Assembly (NCBI GenBank): GCA_038240875.1
Contig: JBBRGG010000066.1
Location: 1-15,208 of the forward strand
DNA length: 15,208 bases
Origin: JBBRGG01 sp038240875
Lineage (GTDB): Bacteria > Planctomycetota > Phycisphaerae > Phycisphaerales > UBA1924
Reading direction: 5' to 3'
A program made the translations under genes and the position numbers. Below the pieces are notes generated by a model. It was not told the origin of the DNA and searched no databases. It saw only the letters and a program-made list of their open reading frames with translations. Of this stretch, positions 6,908 through 13,116 are shown piece after piece; the first letter of the stretch is position 1, and each line of letters begins with the position of its first letter.

Positions 6908-6935
6908 CACGAGCACGCTGGTGAGCTTGCTCGTG
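6908..6935. other. Hairpin between dnaG and rpoD
   Basis: CACGAGCA (6908-6915) and TGCTCGTG (6928-6935) are perfect complements. The 12-nt interval contains GCT-GGTG-AGC, which can extend the stem past one C/T mismatch. It could be a processing site or attenuator between the two genes. Confidence 0.55.
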
Positions 6936-7033
6936 CAATCAAAACGGTGGTAATTGAAACGGTAGCCGGGAAGTTAAGGTTAAGTGAAGAGAAGTAGACT
7001 CGGAAGGTGACGAAATACGTGTGCGAAACGAAA

Positions 7034-7053
7034 TTTTACCAGACTGGTCAAAA
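7034..7053. other. Near-perfect palindrome just after the dnaG stop
   Basis: TTTTACCAG-A-CTGGTCAAAA is symmetrical apart from one inserted C. It starts five bases beyond the dnaG stop codon. The half-site spacing suits a dimeric DNA-binding protein, but the arms are too close for a good RNA hairpin. No regulator can be named. Confidence 0.4.
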
Positions 7054-7057
7054 CACT

Positions 7058-9295
7058 TCATCGAGGTTTGGGAAGCACACGCCGATCCGCGTCGATCTCT
7101 CCAGACTTTCGTCGTTCTTCTTGCTTGCGTTTGAGTTCGATGAGCGCGACCAGGCCAGCGTCCAGTGGCGGGCCAGCGGGTCTTGCGGTTGAGTTGAGCG
7201 ATGAAGTGATCGCAGAAGTAGACGTGCTGGCTTTGGTAGAAGCTGGCGACTTTGGTTCGGTATCGGGTAAATCGGTGCCACGTTTCTTGGTCAGCGTGTC
7301 CATCGCGCGTTCGTCTCGTTCGATCATCGCGCGGGCTAGTGTCGATCGCCAATTGGCGTGGAGCGCTTCTTTTTCGCCACGCGTGAGCGTGTGGACGCGA
7401 GAGGCTAAAGCGACTGCGGCTTCTCGCGCAACGGGCGCGAGGTACCCTGGGTCGGAATGCCATTCGATTTCTTCGCTGTATTCGCCGAGCAACGGCATTG
7501 GCGAGTCTTGATCTAGGTTGTGTTCCACGCCGTCTTGATCGTGAGCCAGCGCATCGAGCACGTTTGAAAGCGTGGGCGTCGTTGGGCCTTCTTCGCGTTC
7601 GGCGATTTCCGCCACCGCGTGCGCCACGGCTCGCAGCGAAGGCATCGAGAACGCGTTCGCCGCAACAAGCATGCGCGACGCCACGTCGAGTGTGCTGTAG
7701 AGGTCGCCTTCGCACAAGATGCACCCGAGCAAATGCTCGCGCGTGTCGAGTGGCCTCGAGCCTAGCCGCGCGACCTCGGCCATTGCTTGTGCGTGGGCTG
7801 CTTCGTCTGCTTCGCTGGGACCGCCAAACTCGGCGCGGTCGGAAAACTGCGAGCGCGTGGCTGAAGAAATCGTATTTCCGACGCCTCCAAAGCTTGTTGT
7901 GGATCCGCGACCCACCGGCACGGCTTTCAAAATCGTCGATTCGTCCAGGCCTGAAACCTGTGCGATTCGTTTTATGATCAAGCGATGGCGAATCGGCGCG
8001 ACCCGGGCGAGCCCAAGTTCGACCAATCGCGCGAGTTCTTCGTCAATTGCGCGAGCCAGCGCCGCCCCGCCTTGGCCCTTGAGCCGATCGCGCAAGCGCG
8101 TGAAGCGATATTCAAGCAAGTCAGTCGCACCTGCGAGCACGCGGCCAAAGACTTCGGCTCCGTCGGCACGCTTGAGCAACTCATCAGGATCTTTCGCGTC
8201 GGTTTGCGTCGCGAGAGTGGCAATCTTGACATCGATGGTTTCGTTGAAGAAGATTTCCGCCGCCCGATCCGCGGCACGCTGCCCGGCGTTGTCGCTATCG
8301 AAAAGCAGCACAACAGTGTGGCATAGCCGACGCAGGATCGTCGCGTGTTCACGCGTCAGCGAAGTGCCCAAGGTTGCAACGGCGTTGGCAAACCCGCCTT
8401 GATGGCAGGCAATCGCGTCCATGTATCCTTCGGTGATGATCGTCGTTTGCTTGGTTTGGATCGTGCGTGACGCCTGGGCCAGCGCGTACATTGTCGCCGA
8501 CTTGCTGAACAAGCGTGTTTCGGGGCTGTTTAAATACTTTGGATCGTCTTCGTTGCGGATGCGGCGACCGCCAAAGGCGATCACGCGGCCTGCCGCGTCC
8601 ATGATCGGGAAGATGATGCGATGACGCAGCGCGTCGTACGAACCGCCATCGTCGCGGCGTTTGAGCAGCCCTGCGTCGATGAAGGGGCGCGGATCAAGGC
8701 CTTTGGACGTGATCGTGCGCACAAGCCCGTCCCATCGGTCAGGGCTCGAACCAATGTGGAACTGTTCGATCATCGCGTCCGACACGCCTCGAGCGCGAAG
8801 TACGTCGCGGGCGGCTTGCCCGTGCTCGACGTTGCGAAGGATGGTTTTGAAAAAGCTGTCGGCGGTTGAGCAGGCTTTGAGTAGGTCGGCGCGCGAGGAG
8901 TATGGTTGCGACGCGCTATCGAGGCTTTGATTTCCACTGCCTGCGCCACCGCCAGAGTCAAATCCCTGGTTGCGCTGCGAACGCAACGGCGTGAGCGTGA
9001 TCCCCGCTCGCTCGGCGAGATAATCAAGAGCCTCGCGGAACTCCATCCGAAGGTATTTTTGGACAAAGCCCAGCACGTCGCCACCGGTGCCACAGGCAAA
9101 GCAGTGAAAGATTTGCTTCCCTGGCACGACGCTCATCGAAGGCTTGGAGTCGGCGTGGAATGGGCAAAGGCCTACGTACTCACGGCCTTTGGGCTTGAGC
9201 GCGACGTGCTCGCCGATGATGCGGACGATGTCGCTCGCGTCTTTCACGCGACGGACATCGTCGTTGGCATCGAATTGGCGGGGCCGATCAGCCAA
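7058..9295 (-). CDS. dnaG: DNA primase DnaG
   Basis: Makes RNA primers for replication in complex with the replicative helicase. With the start proposed here it has 745 residues, somewhat longer than the usual 580-660. The CHC2 zinc-binding domain is at 25-100 with CPFH (Cys44, His47) and CFAC (Cys65, Cys68). A Gly/Ser-rich linker covers 110-135. The catalytic core covers 140-400 and contains the FGGRRI basic motif (241-246), the Toprim Glu289 in TEGYMD and the metal-binding Asp333/Asp335 in LFDSDNAG. A helicase-interacting C-terminal region follows, with a Ser/Thr/Ala-rich segment at 680-710 and a basic end. The start is TTG at 9295: AGAGGA (9304-9309) lies eight bases upstream, and homologues begin a few residues before DDVRRVKDASDIVRIIGEH. 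The frame stays open upstream to 9637, but the extra 114 residues look non-coding. rpoD follows downstream. Confidence 0.96.
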   Translation of the reverse strand: MADRPRQFDANDDVRRVKDASDIVRIIGEHVALKPKGREYVGLCPFHADSKPSMSVVPGKQIFHCFACGTGGDVLGFVQKYLRMEFREALDYLAERAGITLTPLRSQRNQGFDSGGGAGSGNQSLDSASQPYSSRADLLKACSTADSFFKTILRNVEHGQAARDVLRARGVSDAMIEQFHIGSSPDRWDGLVRTITSKGLDPRPFIDAGLLKRRDDGGSYDALRHRIIFPIMDAAGRVIAFGGRRIRNEDDPKYLNSPETRLFSKSATMYALAQASRTIQTKQTTIITEGYMDAIACHQGGFANAVATLGTSLTREHATILRRLCHTVVLLFDSDNAGQRAADRAAEIFFNETIDVKIATLATQTDAKDPDELLKRADGAEVFGRVLAGATDLLEYRFTRLRDRLKGQGGAALARAIDEELARLVELGLARVAPIRHRLIIKRIAQVSGLDESTILKAVPVGRGSTTSFGGVGNTISSATRSQFSDRAEFGGPSEADEAAHAQAMAEVARLGSRPLDTREHLLGCILCEGDLYSTLDVASRMLVAANAFSMPSLRAVAHAVAEIAEREEGPTTPTLSNVLDALAHDQDGVEHNLDQDSPMPLLGEYSEEIEWHSDPGYLAPVAREAAVALASRVHTLTRGEKEALHANWRSTLARAMIERDERAMDTLTKKRGTDLPDTEPKSPASTKASTSTSAITSSLNSTARPAGPPLDAGLVALIELKRKQEERRKSGEIDADRRVLPKPR

Positions 9296-9303
9296 GGGTT
9301 GGG

Positions 9304-9309
9304 TCCTCT
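9304..9309 (-). promoter_or_regulatory. Shine-Dalgarno that fixes the dnaG TTG start
   Basis: AGAGGA on the minus strand lies eight bases before TTG 9295. A small hairpin CTGCTT-TGG-AAGCAG (9322-9336 on the plus strand) sits 12 bases further upstream and could modulate access to the site. Confidence 0.6.
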
Positions 9310-9482
9310 TTGAAATTCGATCTGCTTTGGAAGCAGCTCGCCGCTGGATCGATAACGCGTACAGAACATGCCGCGTGCACACACGTGCCAGCATTCCAAC
9401 CCTATCACACGGTTGGCCCGAAACAAGCGAAATGCAAACACCACTCGCAGGTGAGGTCTGTTTGGCACGTTTGGGTAACGCC

Positions 9483-9510
9483 TTGGGAGAGTTGTAGCCC
9501 CCTATATATA
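9483..9510 (+). promoter_or_regulatory. Possible sigma-70-type promoter for the acylphosphatase gene
   Basis: TTGGGA (9483-9488) and TATATA (9505-9510) each match the consensus at 4 of 6 positions and are 16 bases apart. The leader would be about 240 bases, which is long. The AT box is palindromic, and no matching -35 was found on the minus strand. Confidence 0.25.
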
Positions 9511-9755
9511 GATACGGTTTCGCGAGAAAGGTGAGCGGCTTGGCCCAAGTCTTGGTCGTATAACGCGATGTGAACGTTTGGTCTTTCTGGGTAAACCTGT
9601 GTGGTAGCGCACGCGTACCGATGATGTATGATTCCATATACTCTTGCTTGTGCGGATGCGGGGGCTGTTGGTCGGTAAGGATGCGTTAAAGCCCAAGGCA
9701 CGATTTGTGCAGGTTGTATCGCGGTTCGCTGTGTTCCTTCATGGAGGTAGTACAC

Positions 9756-10142
9756 ATGCGTCACGACTCAAATTCTGACTCTGGCCAGCAAAATGGCCAT
9801 CAAGATGGCAAACAAAACAGCCAGCGTTCGGATTCTGGCTCTGCACATTCAACGCCAGCCGCATCGACCCAGATTGTGCGCACAGTCGTGCGTTTCACCG
9901 GCAGAGTCCAGGGGGTTGGCTTTCGCGCCACCGCATCCGCGACCGCTTCGGGATTTCCAGTGACCGGCTGGGTTCGCAATCTTGCCGATGGCAGCGTCCA
10001 CCTCGAAGCCCAAGGTGCCCCCGGCGACGTCAAGCGTTTTATCTTGGCGGTTAGCGAAAGGCTTGCCAGGTATATCAAGGGGATCGATCAATCCACGGGC
10101 GAACTGATCAAGGGTGAGGCCAGCTTTATTGTGCAGCGCTAG
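9756..10142 (+). CDS. acyP: Acylphosphatase with low-complexity N-terminal extension
   Basis: 128 residues, of which about 43-128 form a standard acylphosphatase domain that hydrolyses acyl-phosphates such as acetyl phosphate and carbamoyl phosphate in the cytoplasm. The signature GRVQGVGFR (49-57) supplies the phosphate-binding Arg57, and GWVRNLADGSV (71-81) supplies the catalytic Asn75. Residues 1-40 are an added Ser/Gln/Asn/Asp-rich segment with no signal-peptide character; most family members start directly at the domain (about 90 residues). The ATG at 9756 is chosen for GGAGG (9743-9747) eight bases upstream; the frame is open back to 9705 but without a binding site. An inverted repeat lies just after the stop. 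The HAD phosphatase gene follows 102 bases later on the same strand. Confidence 0.93.
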   Translation: MRHDSNSDSGQQNGHQDGKQNSQRSDSGSAHSTPAASTQIVRTVVRFTGRVQGVGFRATASATASGFPVTGWVRNLADGSVHLEAQGAPGDVKRFILAVSERLARYIKGIDQSTGELIKGEASFIVQR

Positions 10143-10150
10143 GCTGGTAG

Positions 10151-10198
10151 GTGTTCGTGCCACGGATGTGCAGCGTGCATACAGACATGCACGAACAC
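10151..10198 (+). other. Long-armed hairpin after acyP
   Basis: GTGTTCGTGC (10151-10160) and GCACGAACAC (10189-10198) are perfect 10-bp complements separated by 28 bases. A second, mutually exclusive hairpin is possible at 10175-10192 (GTGCAT-ACAGAC-ATGCAC). The element starts eight bases after the acyP stop and is followed by ACTTTATATGG, without a proper T-run. It may be a weak terminator, or a switch element between acyP and the HAD gene. Confidence 0.5.
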
Positions 10199-10244
10199 AC
10201 ACTTTATATGGGCCACGTTTTTCACTGGCCAAAGGCGTGCGCAC

Positions 10245-10970
10245 ATGCTGATCCTCTTTGATATCGATGGGACCCTCCTCCGCACCGAAGGGATGGGTCT
10301 TTCGGCGATTGAAAACGCTGGGAAGTCGCTGTTTGGTGAGCGGTTTACGACTCAGGGCATCGACGCTGCCGGGCGAATCGATCCTTTGATTTTCTCCGAG
10401 ATGCTCCGAAACTCTGGCGCGCCCGACACGCCTGCTTCGCATGCGGCACTTCGCACGCTCTACACCAAAACACTTTTGGATATGCTCAAACAAAACCCAA
10501 CCTCGACTCGCGCCATGCCCGGCGTGCACGCGCTATTGGACCTGCTGGAAGTAAACGCTCGTGATCGAACAGGGCACGCCGCGATCACCTTGGGCGTGCT
10601 CACCGGCAACTTTGAAGCCACCGGCAAGGCGAAAATGCGTGCGTGCAAGATCGACCCAGATCGGTTCCATATCGGTGTGTGGGGTGATGACAGCCCGCAT
10701 ACGCCACCTTCGCGAGACCACTTGGTGCCGGTGGGGATGGAGCGAGCCAAAGTGGTTCGAGGGGGGAGCGCGGTTACGCCCGAGCGAGTTTTGGTGATCG
10801 GGGATACGCCTCATGACGTTCGGTGTGCCAAGGTGCATGGGTGCAGAGCGCTGGGGGTAGCAACGGGGCGATTTAGTAGAGATGAGTTGGCGGCGTCGGG
10901 GGCGGATCTGGCTGTTGAAGATCTGTCGGCTACGGCGGAGATTCACCAGTGGATATTGAATGAACGCTGA
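10245..10970 (+). CDS. HAD-superfamily hydrolase, phosphoglycolate-phosphatase-like
   Basis: 241 residues, normal for a HAD phosphatase with an alpha-helical cap. Motif I is FDIDGT (5-10) with nucleophile Asp6 and general acid Asp8. The cap domain covers about 15-90. Motif II is GVLTGN (Thr120). Motif III is the Lys in GKAKMR (Lys128 or Lys130). Motif IV is IGDTPHDV (Asp187, with Asp191), followed by the family's typical GVATGRFSRDEL, as in Gph-like enzymes. It should dephosphorylate a small cytoplasmic phosphomonoester. Substrate choice among 2-phosphoglycolate, beta-phosphoglucomutase-like and pyrophosphatase roles cannot be read from sequence. The insertion VWGDDSPHTPPSRDHLVPV (145-163) before motif IV is seen in some planctomycete-type members (recollection). 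The ATG at 10245 begins directly with motif I; the Shine-Dalgarno (AAAGG, 13 bases before) is weak. Confidence 0.9.
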   Translation: MLILFDIDGTLLRTEGMGLSAIENAGKSLFGERFTTQGIDAAGRIDPLIFSEMLRNSGAPDTPASHAALRTLYTKTLLDMLKQNPTSTRAMPGVHALLDLLEVNARDRTGHAAITLGVLTGNFEATGKAKMRACKIDPDRFHIGVWGDDSPHTPPSRDHLVPVGMERAKVVRGGSAVTPERVLVIGDTPHDVRCAKVHGCRALGVATGRFSRDELAASGADLAVEDLSATAEIHQWILNER

Positions 10971-10971
10971 A

Positions 10972-11019
10972 CTGGAGGCTGATTTTCTTCCGCAGGCTCC
11001 AGAATGAGCGAAGTTCGCT
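10972..11019. other. Two adjacent hairpins after the HAD gene
   Basis: CTGGAG (10972-10977) pairs with CTCCAG (10997-11002) across 19 bases, beginning two bases after the stop. It is followed by the perfect inverted repeat AGCGAA-G-TTCGCT (11007-11019). There is no T-run, so factor-independent termination is not evident. Confidence 0.4.
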
Positions 11020-11159
11020 GGATGAAACGCCAAGGATTCTCCCAAAGCTTGATGGGCGGGCTATTCTCGCGTCAAGCGTGAGAGGTGTACGCCATACGTC
11101 GCACGCGTGACGACGGCGCGATGCGCGTGTGAACGCCGCTTGCCAAGGAGCCACGATCC

Positions 11160-11921
11160 ATGGGCGAGAGCTTTCGTGCACTGTGTTCGGATTTTTATGT
11201 CAACCAAAAATTGACAGTCAAGATGGACCTGCCTCGCTCGCGCGAGACGGTGCTTGATCTCTTTGAACGTGTCCGTAAGCAGTTTCCCGCGATGCATGGC
11301 TTTCGTCGGTACAAGGACGAGCTTGCGTTGGAGAGTTCGCAAGCCGACGCGCCTCATCGCTGGATGGCGATGCGGTCCAACTCCATCCGCACCGGCACAG
11401 TCAACCCCATGTCGATGGAAGAGGCGTACGCGCTGCACACGCACGTGCTCGAAGCCGCCCCGGCGTATTTGTCCATCAGTCCACTCGATGTCGAATCGAT
11501 GGAATTGCTCTATGGCTTTGACCTGATGGCTTCGGGAAACCACGACGCGATTGTCTTTGATGCGCTGATTCCTGGTTCGCCTTTGTCGGCGCTGATGGAG
11601 ATTCCTGGAGCGACGCCCACGGATTGCCAACCGGTGATCGGGCTGACGATTCGGGGTGGGGGAGGGGCTAAGACCGACGCCGAGGTGTACTTTGAGGTCA
11701 AGACCCGCGGGCCGCATGGCCAACCGCGAGATATGGATGCGCCGCCCGAGCCGATTTCCATCTATCTCATATTGCGAAAGTTTGGCCCGTTTGCGGATGT
11801 AAAGGACCTGCCTCTCGCGCTGGCGTCGCTCGCCCGGCATGGCGAAGACCTTGTCGAGAATCGACTTGTGCCTGGGTTGTTGGTGCCGATTCGAGAAGCA
11901 ATCGCATCGGGGAACGCGTAA
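11160..11921 (+). CDS. Protein of unknown function, probably cytoplasmic (253 aa)
   Basis: I recognise no named domain. The start is well supported: AAGGAG (11145-11150) lies nine bases before ATG 11160. Codon use resembles the neighbours, and the translation has the mixed charge and hydrophobic pattern of a folded soluble protein. No signal peptide or membrane segment is visible. Visible features: a basic/acidic N-terminal helix (26-42, RSRETVLDLFERVRKQF), an Asp/Ser-rich centre around YGFDLMASGNHDAIVFDAL (118-136), a Gly-rich turn (166-169), a strand-like EVYFEVKTRG (175-184) and a helical C-terminus. The layout resembles conserved hypothetical proteins of planctomycetes, but no catalytic motif stands out. 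The minus strand of the same interval is also open for 287 codons; that frame lacks a binding site and its composition is poor. Confidence 0.8.
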   Translation: MGESFRALCSDFYVNQKLTVKMDLPRSRETVLDLFERVRKQFPAMHGFRRYKDELALESSQADAPHRWMAMRSNSIRTGTVNPMSMEEAYALHTHVLEAAPAYLSISPLDVESMELLYGFDLMASGNHDAIVFDALIPGSPLSALMEIPGATPTDCQPVIGLTIRGGGGAKTDAEVYFEVKTRGPHGQPRDMDAPPEPISIYLILRKFGPFADVKDLPLALASLARHGEDLVENRLVPGLLVPIREAIASGNA

Positions 11922-12081
11922 CAAGATTATTCTTTGGCGGCACGCTGTCGCGTTATTCTAATTGAAGTCGCGTTGCTGTATGCTAAACCACGCCATTTAC
12001 AACTTGACGCTTCTCTGCGACCTTGGCTTCGTTATTGTTTGGGTGGTTGCGAAAGCGACGAGCACGCATGTGGGCCTATTC

Positions 12082-12699
12082 ATGATGCAAGCTGGTAGCC
12101 GAAGTAGTGGAAATAATGGAGCTAGTGGGGGTGGGGGGCGGGGAGTGAGCAGGCCGCCGGGCCCGCCCACAGAAGTGCTGATTTGGGTTGGTGTTCTGAT
12201 TGTCGTTGTAATTGTGGGCGGCTTGATTCTTATGTACATGAATAAGCGGATGTCGAGGCCGGATCGAGAGGTTTCGTCAGCTACGGTCATGGAACAACTT
12301 CGCACGATGCGTGATTCTGGCGTGATGTCGCAAGCGGAGTACGACGCCGCGCGACTGAGCATGGCTCGCCGAATCGCGCCGGAGTTTGGCGCGAAGGCCA
12401 AGGGTGCAACCAGTCGCAAGCCAGCACGGATTTCAGACCGCAATACGGACTCCCGCGGATCATCGAGCGATGGCCAGGTGAATCCAATCCTGTATGGCGG
12501 AGCTGGTGGCGGTGCAGGTGGAAAGCAATCGCCAACGGACGCGGATAGGAACCCGAAGCATCCGCCTTCGCCAGATGGCCAATCGGGACATGGCCAATCG
12601 GGACATGGCCAATCGCATGGTGGTTCGCAGGGGTATTCGCATGACGGTGGCTCAGTTGACGGCGGGTCCGGTGGCGGTGATGGCGGCGGGGCCGATTAA
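12082..12699 (+). CDS. Single-pass membrane protein with SHOCT-like segment and Gly/His/Asp-rich tail
   Basis: 205 residues from the ATG at 12082. Residues 1-28 are Ser/Gly/Pro-rich. One strong transmembrane helix covers 31-52 (EVLIWVGVLIVVVIVGGLIL) and is followed by the basic KRMSRPDR, suggesting a cytoplasmic C-terminal side. Residues 69-98 (MEQLRTMRDSGVMSQAEYD and onward) match a SHOCT-like short helical hairpin, usually found at the end of membrane or oligomerising proteins. The remainder is low complexity, with HGQSG repeats (about 166-180) and a GG(D/S)-rich end that might bind metal; that is inference. Function unknown. The start is uncertain: no Shine-Dalgarno is present, ATG 12085 is an alternative, and the frame is open upstream to TTG 11962. 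That extension would add another hydrophobic stretch (NLTLLCDLGFVIVWVV). Confidence 0.7.
   Translation: MMQAGSRSSGNNGASGGGGRGVSRPPGPPTEVLIWVGVLIVVVIVGGLILMYMNKRMSRPDREVSSATVMEQLRTMRDSGVMSQAEYDAARLSMARRIAPEFGAKAKGATSRKPARISDRNTDSRGSSSDGQVNPILYGGAGGGAGGKQSPTDADRNPKHPPSPDGQSGHGQSGHGQSHGGSQGYSHDGGSVDGGSGGGDGGGAD
12575..12615 (+). repeat. 15-bp tandem repeat coding for GHGQS units
   Basis: ATGGCCAATCGGGAC is present in two perfect copies (12575-12589 and 12590-12604) plus 11 bases of a third (12605-12615). It keeps the frame inside the Gly/His/Ser tail of the SHOCT-like protein. Confidence 0.9.
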
Positions 12700-12813
12700 G
12701 CACTTTTGCTTGATGCATAAAGTGATACGTGCTTGATCAGTTTGCCATGACTCTATGTGACTAGATACGACACGATAAGACTCGAAATAGCATGGTTCTT
12801 AAGTACATTCTAT

Positions 12814-12865
12814 TTTATCCGGACATACAAGGCCTTGAGTCTCGCCTCAACCACGTCCGGATAAA
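12814..12865. other. 11-bp perfect inverted repeat with inner stem
   Basis: TTTATCCGGAC (12814-12824) and GTCCGGATAAA (12855-12865) are perfect complements. The 30-base interval holds TTGAG-TCTCGC-CTCAA (12835-12850), making a two-tier hairpin. Neither strand has a T-run after the stem, so it is not a simple terminator. It could be a structured leader element, a protein-binding site or a remnant of a small mobile element. Confidence 0.65.
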
Positions 12866-12929
12866 GCTCAGAATCCACCCTAAACGTTTGCTTCTCGTGT
12901 TCAGATATAGGCTTGTGTGCATTGGGGGC

Positions 12930-12949
12930 TCATTGTTCAGAATCAATGA
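12930..12949. other. Small hairpin upstream of clpX
   Basis: TCATTG (12930-12935) and CAATGA (12944-12949) pair over six bases with an 8-nt loop. It sits between the two larger inverted repeats of this spacer. Alone it could be chance. Confidence 0.3.
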
Positions 12950-12961
12950 CATCCCGCCGAT

Positions 12962-13009
12962 ACACTATTAGTTAATCCGCGTGCTTCCTGTACTAGGGAG
13001 TGATAGTGT
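12962..13009. other. Second two-tier hairpin upstream of clpX
   Basis: ACACTAT (12962-12968) pairs with ATAGTGT (13003-13009). Inside, CTTCC (12984-12988) pairs with GGGAG (12996-13000), with one G-U pair and a 7-nt loop. It lies about 107 bases before the clpX start, so it is probably in the clpX leader. Confidence 0.45.
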
Positions 13010-13116
13010 GCAAGGGATACTTCTTTGCGCGATCAACGCAGGATTCGGGCAGTTGCAGCATCGTGCGTGCAAGGCTTGATTGGTGATGTGTTCCGTGGGC
13101 ACAGGAGAGGGATTCA

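Larger units (their letters stand above)
6702..7057 (-). promoter_or_regulatory. rpoD leader: long A-poor, U-rich region with a hairpin
   Basis: The 356 bases between dnaG and rpoD hold no convincing gene. On the plus strand 6787-6900 contains only seven T in 114 bases, so the rpoD transcript would be almost free of A and rich in UUUG/UUUUC runs here. Upstream of it (6908-6935) CACGAGCA pairs with TGCTCGTG around an inner GCT-GGTG-AGC stem; no T-run follows on the minus strand, so it is not a standard terminator. A near-palindrome of 20 bases (7034-7053) follows the dnaG stop. rpoD probably has its own promoter here, but I could not place one. Confidence 0.45.
9296..9755. other. Divergent spacer between dnaG and the acylphosphatase gene
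   Basis: 460 bases with no credible gene. It holds the dnaG ribosome binding site, the small hairpin at 9322-9336, a CTATATATAG palindrome (9502-9511) and the acylphosphatase ribosome binding site. Both divergent promoters should lie here. Confidence 0.6.
12700..13116. other. Non-coding block upstream of clpX with several inverted repeats
   Basis: 417 bases, visibly more AT-rich than the genes on either side, without a credible ORF. Three inverted repeats are listed in this window: 12814-12865, 12930-12949 and 12962-13009. The clpX promoter and probably its leader lie here. I found no clear -35/-10 pair, and the sequence does not match tmRNA, RNase P, 6S or SRP RNA features that I know. Confidence 0.6.

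Noticed and set aside
6764..6997. 77-codon plus-strand ORF (Lys/Asn/Thr/Arg-rich) opposite the rpoD leader
   Set aside because: GTG start with no spaced Shine-Dalgarno. Its composition follows directly from the A-rich strand, so it reads as a by-product of the leader's base bias.
7034..7053. Palindrome after dnaG as an intrinsic terminator
   Set aside because: The arms leave almost no loop, the usable stem is about 4-5 bp, and no T-run follows on the minus strand. Kept only as a possible protein-binding site.
9296..9637. In-frame N-terminal extension of DnaG by 114 residues
   Set aside because: The zinc domain begins right after TTG 9295, which has a good Shine-Dalgarno. The extension has no family-like content and would fill the whole promoter region.
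11061..11924. 287-codon minus-strand ORF opposite the unknown-function gene
   Set aside because: Arg/His-rich translation typical of an antisense frame in GC-rich DNA, no Shine-Dalgarno, and it fully covers a better-supported gene.
12700..13116. Known structural RNA (tmRNA, RNase P, 6S, SRP) in the clpX upstream block
   Set aside because: None of the conserved cores of these RNAs is visible; the inverted repeats alone do not identify a known family.
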